DNA of 9,699 bases from Flavobacteriaceae bacterium UBA3339 (lineage in GTDB: Bacteria; Bacteroidota; Bacteroidia; Flavobacteriales; Flavobacteriaceae), in assembly GCA_002360925.1 (NCBI GenBank), contig DERN01000007.1:70025-79723 (forward strand), given 5' to 3'. Position 1 is the stretch's first letter. Each line of letters opens with the position of its first letter. Below are positions 5,534 through 9,699 of the stretch, in pieces. The position numbers and the translations under genes were made by a program. Below the pieces are notes generated by a model. The model made no database searches. It saw only the letters and a program-made list of their open reading frames with translations, and had not been told where the DNA came from.

Positions 5534-5782
5534 TTAGGTTAAATTTTTTGCTTTTAATTTACATTCCTCGCAAAAAACAAAGTATTCTTGAAATTCATCA
5601 GGTTTTTCTTCTTTTTGTCTTAGAATTGCAAATTCTTGACTTTGAGTGTATTTTTCTCTAATTAATCGGTGTACTTCAGCATCGTAATCAATTACTATTT
5701 CTTCATTGATTATTATAGGCTCTGTGTAGATGTGGGTAACTTCTCCCGTTGCTACATTTATATTTATTGTGTTATCCATCAT
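5534..5782 (-). CDS. Small tail-fibre-associated protein, possible assembly chaperone
   Basis: An 82-residue acidic protein that is the last gene of the late operon. The start NTININVATGEVTHIYTEP and the middle VHRLIREKYTQSQEFAILRQKEEKPDEFQEYFVFCEECK resemble small proteins that I recall downstream of tail-fibre genes in Bacteroidetes phages and that may serve as fibre-assembly chaperones. The paired cysteines in FCEECK are a single CxxC and not enough for a zinc site alone. The ATG overlaps the fibre gene stop by four bases (ATGA), supporting translational coupling; the second ATG, one codon later, is an alternative start. The stop lies 32 bases from the stop of the converging + gene. The gene call is firm, and the chaperone role is inferred from position and general resemblance only. 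Confidence 0.8.
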   Translation of the reverse strand: MMDNTININVATGEVTHIYTEPIIINEEIVIDYDAEVHRLIREKYTQSQEFAILRQKEEKPDEFQEYFVFCEECKLKAKNLT

Positions 5783-7251
5783 ATTTTAAATACTTTAACT
5801 GTACTATTATTGGCTATTCTTCTTGTTGGTAATTGTATTCTTAAATTGTTAAAACTTCTATTTAAAGTATTATCTAACTTAATGTTATTAACGACATTAT
5901 TTACCTCTGTGTAAGTTGTAGGTGTTGTGTTGTTGATTGACATGCCTACAAACGTGTTTCTTATTATTGACTTAGTATTAAAATGAATTTCACTTATTAC
6001 CAAAGTCTTATAATCTCCACCTTTATTTAAGCTTGAAGCTTGTAGATTCGTTAATATTCCATTAGCAAACCAATTGTTTTGAGATATATTAATTTCGGAA
6101 GGTGCTATTGAAAAGAAAACCATATTAGAATACAACATATCAGAAATAACCCTGACTGATTTAAAATTTGGTAATCCTGTTAAATTAATAGAATCTATAC
6201 TTGTCTGCTCAAAATGAAATTTACTAATATCTCCATTTGTTGTGAATGTTAATGTTGGAGATGTATTGTTTATTTTTAATCTAAATTTATTTGCGTCTAT
6301 CAAATCCACGGAATATAATCCAAAATAACCGTTAATCAATTCTTTTGGGTAAACTTGATAAGGGAGCGAATTAACATCTTTATTTAAGTTAGGAAATACG
6401 CTACTATTGTTAGCTAATCCGTGATTTGGTGATGTGAATATTCCTGTTGTAATATCAAGTGCTGATATTACGACCTCTTTATTAGATGTGTGTGTATACT
6501 CTGCAATCAAATTATCGTTTTGCTCACCTTTAAAATTCGATGCTAAACTTTTAGTTGGTGTATATCCATTATCAAGAACAAATTGACCTACATTTTGAGT
6601 AGGTTTAGTTCCGGTGCCACCAATCCAATCAGCCAGCTTTTTTACTATTCTTGTTGCGCCATCATTTTCAAATATAAAATAAGGACTCCAACCGCTAAAC
6701 CCTTGAATACCTTGTATTCCTTGTTCGCCTTGAATACCTTTCTCACCCTTTTCTCCTTGAATACCTTGAATACCTTGCTCTCCAACATCACCTTTGTCGC
6801 CTTTCTCGCCTTGTACTCCTTGAATACCTTGTTCGCCTTGCGGTCCTTTTTCAATTACTCGCTCAATAACGCGCTCACTAAAATCAACTTTTACATTAAC
6901 CACCTCATTAACTACTTCTACTTTCAAGGTAGTATTTACATTACAACCGCAATTGGTAGCTTTATCAGTAATTTTAATTCTACCTTGAAAAACTACTTCT
7001 GTAACATTATTTCTTGTCCATAGTAATTCGTGTTCATAATCGCCAATTGGAAGGTTTAACGGCTCAAAATACAACGTGTTGTTGTCTAGTAAATTGGTTG
7101 CGTGCTCTTTTACTCTGTACTTATCTAAGTATCGGTTTATTTTATACACAAAAGCATCTGCTGAAACATCAACAGGGAATTCTAATGTAGGGCTTTTAAA
7201 GCTTTCTTGCACTAAATGACAAGTATCTAATTTTGCTATTTTACAACTCAT
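5779..7251 (-). CDS. Collagen-like tail fibre protein
   Basis: A 490-residue structural protein, probably a trimeric fibre that contacts the host surface. Residues 1 to about 120 form an N-terminal domain that likely attaches to the baseplate or tail; it has three cysteines near the start and CGC at 101-103. A short helical linker (ERVIERVIEK) leads into 17 continuous Gly-X-Y triplets at 136-186 (GEQ, GIQ, GEK and similar), which would fold as a bacterial collagen triple helix without hydroxyproline. Then comes GWSPYFIFENDGATRIVKK, a segment I recall from fibres of related phages. The remaining 280 residues are Asn/Thr/Ser-rich and beta-prone, typical of a receptor-binding tip. The start is one base after the spanin candidate's stop; the end overlaps the small downstream gene. 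The fibre call is strong, and the receptor is unknown. Confidence 0.88.
   Translation of the reverse strand: MSCKIAKLDTCHLVQESFKSPTLEFPVDVSADAFVYKINRYLDKYRVKEHATNLLDNNTLYFEPLNLPIGDYEHELLWTRNNVTEVVFQGRIKITDKATNCGCNVNTTLKVEVVNEVVNVKVDFSERVIERVIEKGPQGEQGIQGVQGEKGDKGDVGEQGIQGIQGEKGEKGIQGEQGIQGIQGFSGWSPYFIFENDGATRIVKKLADWIGGTGTKPTQNVGQFVLDNGYTPTKSLASNFKGEQNDNLIAEYTHTSNKEVVISALDITTGIFTSPNHGLANNSSVFPNLNKDVNSLPYQVYPKELINGYFGLYSVDLIDANKFRLKINNTSPTLTFTTNGDISKFHFEQTSIDSINLTGLPNFKSVRVISDMLYSNMVFFSIAPSEINISQNNWFANGILTNLQASSLNKGGDYKTLVISEIHFNTKSIIRNTFVGMSINNTTPTTYTEVNNVVNNIKLDNTLNRSFNNLRIQLPTRRIANNSTVKVFKI
6694..6846 (-). repeat. Collagen-like Gly-X-Y coding repeat (17 triplets)
   Basis: The DNA coding for residues 136-186 of the fibre consists of nine-base multiples built from GGT-ATT-CAA (Gly-Ile-Gln) and GGC/GGT-GAA-CAA/AAG (Gly-Glu-Gln/Lys) units. 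Such near-identical units recombine and slip easily, so the repeat number probably varies among related phages. Confidence 0.9.
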
Positions 7252-7252
7252 T

Positions 7253-7807
7253 TTAAACTAATTTAAATCTTTTTAATACTAAATATCCCAAACCACCGAT
7301 AACACCACCACCAATTATCCATAACCAAATGATTTTAGTTTCTCGATTATCTTTTGAATGAAATTCAGATTCGATTTGTTTTTCCGCGTCAATATTTACA
7401 TCAGATTGATTGTTTTCTTCGGTTTTAGATGCTTTATTGATTTTTGAATTCATTTGTTCAACTTTCGAAATATCGTTTTTTTGGGATTGTTTTTTATTGA
7501 TTTTCGGATTCGTTATTTCGGTTTTGGTTCCGTGAACATCTGTAATAGTAATTTTATTGCTTTCAAAACTCATCCAAGATTCAAAGAATGATTTATCAGA
7601 ACTATTCGAGGTAGTGCTCGAAATGATATTTTCTTGAACGGTTTCTTTTTTGTCAGTTTTTGACTTGTCAATTATTGACACGTTTTCGGTTTGCTTCGTA
7701 TAGGAATCGATGCTGCTTTTCTTTGTCCGGCATCCGGAAAGAAACAGAACTAGCAATAATGCAGAAAACCAATAAACCAATGCTGTGTATAAAGATTTGT
7801 TTTTCAT
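7253..7807 (-). CDS. Lipoprotein with C-terminal membrane anchor, candidate unimolecular spanin
   Basis: Likely joins the outer and inner membranes at the last step of lysis. The start at 7807 (184 residues) is chosen because it begins a lipoprotein signal peptide: MKNK, an apolar stretch of about 20 residues, then the lipobox LSGC with Cys26. The frame is open 42 codons further upstream, but that would bury the signal. Residues 27-155 are polar, rich in Lys, Ser, Asn and Glu, and would span the periplasm. Residues 159-178 (IIWLWIIGGGVIGGLGYLVL) are a membrane helix with a basic tail, KRFKLV. A lipid anchor at one end and a membrane helix at the other is the layout of the phage T1 gp11 u-spanin. 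Basic residues after Cys26 do not look like a Bacteroidetes surface-export signal, which suits a periplasm-facing lipoprotein. It follows holin and endolysin. The function is inferred from topology and position. Confidence 0.8.
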   Translation of the reverse strand: MKNKSLYTALVYWFSALLLVLFLSGCRTKKSSIDSYTKQTENVSIIDKSKTDKKETVQENIISSTTSNSSDKSFFESWMSFESNKITITDVHGTKTEITNPKINKKQSQKNDISKVEQMNSKINKASKTEENNQSDVNIDAEKQIESEFHSKDNRETKIIWLWIIGGGVIGGLGYLVLKRFKLV

Positions 7808-7827
7808 TTTATTAATTGTTATGTTTG
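7796..7827 (+). promoter_or_regulatory. Bacteroidetes-type promoter, antisense to the late operon
   Basis: TTTG (7796-7799) and TATGTTTG (7820-7827) are separated by 20 bases, matching the TTG and TAnnTTTG elements and their usual spacing. It points right, against the late genes, with a start expected near 7834. The nearest downstream signal is the terminator at 7860-7892. The -33 element lies inside the first codons of the spanin candidate. Confidence 0.45.
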
Positions 7828-7833
7828 AATAAG

Positions 7834-7892
7834 TGTTTTTATAATATTTTATGAAGTTTAGAGATTGCCGTAAAAAGCAATCTCTTTTTTTT
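7834..7892 (+). ncRNA. Candidate short RNA from the spanin upstream gap
   Basis: If the promoter at 7796-7827 fires, the transcript would be about 60 bases: an AT-rich 5' part and a strong terminal hairpin with a T tail. It would be complementary to the late mRNA just upstream of the spanin start. No RNA family is recognised and no open frame of useful length lies in it. The call rests only on the promoter-terminator pair. Confidence 0.3.
7860..7892 (+). terminator. Intrinsic terminator oriented against the late genes
   Basis: A perfect nine-pair stem, AGAGATTGC (7860-7868) with GCAATCTCT (7877-7885), is followed by seven T residues on the + strand. On the - strand the bases after the stem are AAACTTC, so it is not a good terminator for the late operon. 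It would end a short + RNA or block antisense read-through. Confidence 0.75.
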
Positions 7893-7920
7893 AACCATCT
7901 TTTAGTATTATCTATACCTA

Positions 7921-7947
7921 TTTGATACAGCATTATCCTTAATTTTG
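7921..7947 (+). promoter_or_regulatory. Second possible + promoter in the late-block gap
   Basis: TAATTTTG (7940-7947) matches TAnnTTTG exactly, and TTTG at 7921-7924 lies 15 bases upstream, shorter than the usual 17-23. It precedes the second + oriented terminator, repeating the layout of the first pair. Weak by itself in such AT-rich DNA. Confidence 0.3.
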
Positions 7948-7953
7948 TTTTAA

Positions 7954-8019
7954 TTTTTCATAAAAAAATTATTCATAATGTGTAAAGAGGTTGTTTTTTG
8001 TAAGCGACCTCTTTTTTTT
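7954..8019 (+). ncRNA. Second candidate short RNA, antisense to the endolysin 3' end
   Basis: A transcript of about 65 bases would run from the box at 7940-7947 to the T tail at 8015-8019, which overlaps the endolysin stop codon on the other strand. It has an A/T-rich leader and a ten-pair terminal hairpin. It does not share clear sequence with the first candidate, only the layout. Confidence 0.22.
7984..8019 (+). terminator. Intrinsic terminator at the endolysin 3' end, oriented against it
   Basis: AAAGAGGTTG (7984-7993) pairs with CGACCTCTTT (8005-8014) with one G-T wobble and an 11-base T-rich loop; five more T residues follow. The T tail overlaps the endolysin stop (8018-8020). Read leftwards the stem is followed by ACACATT, so it would at best be a tail-less hairpin for the late mRNA. 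Confidence 0.7.
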
Positions 8020-8593
8020 ATACTCTTTTTGCTTCCCATTTCTCTGTTGCTTTTTTAAGCGAAACATCATAAGGCTCTCGTTTCCATTTCTTAGCCATTT
8101 CTTTATATTTCGATCCGTTGTAGATATAAGCAATCATATGATAATCTTTATCTCTTACAGCCTTTGAAAGCTTTGAATCTGTTAAAATGAATCGAAATAG
8201 AGCTAATACCTGCTGATATTCGCCTTTTTTGAAATCATCCCACATTTCGCCTACTGTTTTGTAGCCTAATCGTTCAAAATGAAATCCCATAATTTGCGGT
8301 AATCCTATTGACGTGCTTTTCATAGCTGATTCTTTATCAATAGAAAAAGCGTCGTTAAAAGCAATCCATTCTTTACTTTGAACTTCTACACCATTCAAAC
8401 TCCATTTTCCACTTGGCGCAAAAGGTTCGTGTTTTTTAAACCAACTCGGCTCAAATTGAATTAAAATCTTTCCTGTTTTTGGGTCAAAGCCATAACCTGG
8501 TGTTTCGACTTCAATAATCGCCATCATTACTTCAAACGGTAATCGATTTACTTTTGCAAGGTCTTTTACTTGCGATATATGATATTTACTCAT
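8018..8593 (-). CDS. N-acetylmuramidase endolysin
   Basis: Cleaves the glycan backbone of peptidoglycan to burst the host at the end of infection. The 191-residue protein is a single catalytic domain of the N-acetylmuramidase type (PF11860). Recognisable parts are the active-site region IIEVETPGYGFDPKTGKILIQFEPSWF at 26-52, where Glu30 is the likely catalytic acid; NGVEVQSKEWIAFNDAF; the strongly conserved STSIGLPQIMGFHFERLGY; and IAYIYNGSKY near the C-terminus. No cell-wall-binding domain or signal peptide is seen, so it depends on a holin to reach the wall. The ATG overlaps the holin stop region by eight bases (ATGAGTAA), which suggests coupled translation. The length fits stand-alone phage members. 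The family call is from memory of the conserved motifs and is strong. Confidence 0.93.
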   Translation of the reverse strand: MSKYHISQVKDLAKVNRLPFEVMMAIIEVETPGYGFDPKTGKILIQFEPSWFKKHEPFAPSGKWSLNGVEVQSKEWIAFNDAFSIDKESAMKSTSIGLPQIMGFHFERLGYKTVGEMWDDFKKGEYQQVLALFRFILTDSKLSKAVRDKDYHMIAYIYNGSKYKEMAKKWKREPYDVSLKKATEKWEAKRV

Positions 8594-9044
8594 TTTCTTG
8601 TTTGTTTTTTAAATCTTTTAATTGTTCGATCAACTCTCGATTCTCTTTAATGAAGTTGATTATGTCAACCGGATTGTTTTTAATTGCATATCGGAACTTT
8701 TCATCGGCTTTTTCTCTTACCGATTTCCATTCGGTGTAAACCAAAACAATAGCCCCGAAAATGGAAAGCAATGGCAATGGCACAAAATCGAAGTAAACCC
8801 ACACAGGATTCAACACGTCGATAAACAACATAAAAGCCATAAATGCTAAATATTGTACTGTTTTCTTTGAAGTTTCCCGTAATCCGTAAGAATGTGTTTT
8901 AAAAAGACCTAATTCACGGCTTTTTTTTATCCCGAAATACAAATCGATTCCGATTGAAAGAATTACGATTAACCAGGCTATTAAAACAACAGTTAACTGC
9001 ATTATCAATGCTTCGTAATTCTTATTTAAAATTTCTATAATCAT
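8586..9044 (-). CDS. Phage holin with three membrane segments
   Basis: Forms the inner-membrane lesion that releases the endolysin. The 152-residue protein has apolar segments at about 16-37 (LTVVLIAWLIVILSIGIDLYFG), 65-86 (VQYLAFMAFMLFIDVLNPVW) and 88-105 (VPLPLLSIFGAIVLVYTEW), then a charged cytoplasmic tail (ENRELIEQLKDLKNKQENE). The pattern IDLYFGIKKSRELG followed by SYGLRETSKKTVQY resembles the phage_holin_4_1 (TcdE-like) group, in which a similar IDxxxG loop precedes a GLR motif. The gene directly precedes the endolysin and overlaps it by eight bases. A second in-frame ATG (codon 15, at 9002) starts just before the first membrane segment and could give a shorter form. The alternative is a general phage membrane protein, but context makes holin much more likely. 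Confidence 0.88.
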   Translation of the reverse strand: MIIEILNKNYEALIMQLTVVLIAWLIVILSIGIDLYFGIKKSRELGLFKTHSYGLRETSKKTVQYLAFMAFMLFIDVLNPVWVYFDFVPLPLLSIFGAIVLVYTEWKSVREKADEKFRYAIKNNPVDIINFIKENRELIEQLKDLKNKQENE

Positions 9045-9065
9045 AATATAAGTAGTAGTTTATTT

Positions 9066-9698
9066 TTAAATATTCTTTGGATTTACAAAAACCGAATTAG
9101 GAGAAACGATATCGGCTATTTTAATAATGTCTTTAATCTCATTTGTTGTTGTGCCCTTTCTGTGTCCATAAATATCTTGAGAACTCATCCATTCAATTGT
9201 TCCTGTGTAAATAGACCCCGTATTGACATAAGCCATACACAAATGGAATTTACCATCATTAATCAAAGAGGTTAAATTAGAAGTCGTATTAACCAACCCT
9301 TTAATAATCACATCATCGTCTACTAATAAACCACAAATAGACATAAATGAATCTTTAAAATCAGAACCAACCAATGGATTTTCAAACTGATTTGTTAAAG
9401 CATTATAAACTACTACCTCTAATCCATCAATAGCAAACGAGTCTAACTTTGATATATCTTCGATAAAATCATTATTATTTGTGTCATTAAGATTATATCG
9501 CCTTTGTGGCGGAATCGAAGCCACTTTATTATCTACATATGTTTGAGTTGCCGAATCATTTATTTTTTGAGCAATTGTGGTATTTAACTGCAAAACTCCA
9601 TTAGTACCTATTGTGAAGTGTGAAGCGCTTACTTGTAGATTTGTACTTTTTGTTGTGCCGTTGCCTAGTAATAAGGAGAATGTATAAACATTAGTTGT
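9066..9698 (-). CDS. Tail-fibre-like protein, C-terminal part (5' end outside the window)
   Basis: The frame is open to the right edge, so only the last 210 residues are seen and the true start lies outside; an internal TTG at 9593 is not a believable start. The sequence begins TTNVYTFSLLLGNGTTKSTNL, continues through a heptad-like segment (LQLNTTIAQKINDSATQTYVDNKVASI) typical of trimeric fibre stalks, where TQTYVDNKV resembles the linker repeats of phage fibres, and ends in a mostly beta domain (LEVVVYNALTNQFENPLVG, then DDDVIIKGLV, then MAYVNTGSIYTGTIEWM). The stop lies 22 bases from the holin start. It is probably a tail fibre, baseplate or other virion surface protein; the receptor and exact place in the virion cannot be read. 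No signal or membrane segment is present. Confidence 0.75.
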   Translation of the reverse strand, partial: TTNVYTFSLLLGNGTTKSTNLQVSASHFTIGTNGVLQLNTTIAQKINDSATQTYVDNKVASIPPQRRYNLNDTNNNDFIEDISKLDSFAIDGLEVVVYNALTNQFENPLVGSDFKDSFMSICGLLVDDDVIIKGLVNTTSNLTSLINDGKFHLCMAYVNTGSIYTGTIEWMSSQDIYGHRKGTTTNEIKDIIKIADIVSPNSVFVNPKNI

Positions 9699-9699
9699 A

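Noticed and set aside
5521..5536. GGAGGGG on the - strand as a Shine-Dalgarno site
   Set aside because: No start codon follows at a suitable distance, and the genes here do not use such sites.
5669..5914. 81-codon frame on the + strand
   Set aside because: It lies antisense across the junction of the fibre gene and its downstream partner; the hydrophobic translation comes from AT-rich antisense codons.
6583..7023. 146-codon + frame and 69-codon - frame (6645-6854) over the collagen repeat
   Set aside because: Both are other-frame readings of the repetitive Gly-X-Y DNA, which stays open in several frames because of its regular composition.
7808..7933. 42-codon N-terminal extension of the spanin candidate
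   Set aside because: It would place the lipoprotein signal in the middle of the protein, and this stretch contains the terminator hairpin 7860-7892; the ATG at 7807 is the natural start.
8554..8849. Two + strand frames (8554-8739 and 8622-8849)
   Set aside because: They are antisense to the endolysin and holin genes, whose motifs and membrane segments are clear.

Overview
The window is strongly AT-rich and looks like part of a tailed phage or prophage of a Bacteroidetes host, most likely a Flavobacterium or relative. The evidence is the gene set (phage C5-methyltransferase, SSB, HNH, RuvC-like resolvase, holin, N-acetylmuramidase, collagen-like tail fibre), Bacteroidetes-style promoter boxes (TAnnTTTG) and the general lack of Shine-Dalgarno sequences. 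No integrase, repressor or host gene is visible, so lytic phage and prophage cannot be told apart. The host assignment is inference.

Left block (1-5501, + strand): early/middle genes, tightly packed and often overlapping by ATGA or TAATG. In order: the 3' end of a leucine-rich-repeat phage protein, a small unknown gene, a complete C5 cytosine methyltransferase, a possible 27-residue membrane peptide, SSB, a protein with a DUF551-like tail, a 32-residue membrane peptide, two unknown genes, a possible 56-residue secreted peptide, a 66-residue unknown, an HNH nuclease, a RuvC/RNase H-fold resolvase, and a 60-residue protein that seems to have its own promoter. Intrinsic terminators follow several of these genes, so the block is probably several transcription units. 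SSB and the resolvase point to DNA replication and recombination. The solitary methyltransferase suggests modification of phage DNA against host restriction.

Right block (5534-9698, - strand, read right to left): late genes. In order of transcription: the C-terminal part of a tail-fibre-like protein that runs off the window, a holin, an N-acetylmuramidase endolysin, a lipoprotein with a C-terminal membrane anchor (candidate unimolecular spanin), a collagen-like tail fibre, and a small fibre-associated protein. The three lysis genes form a complete Gram-negative lysis cassette (inner membrane, peptidoglycan, outer membrane) set between tail-fibre genes.

The two blocks converge at about 5502-5533, with hairpins on either side. 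The only sizeable gap inside the late block (7808-8017) carries two intrinsic terminators pointing the wrong way, against the lysis genes. Each is preceded on the + strand by a TAnnTTTG box, so this gap may encode two short antisense-oriented RNAs or shield the lysis genes from antisense read-through. This gap and the spanin candidate are the most interesting parts of the window.
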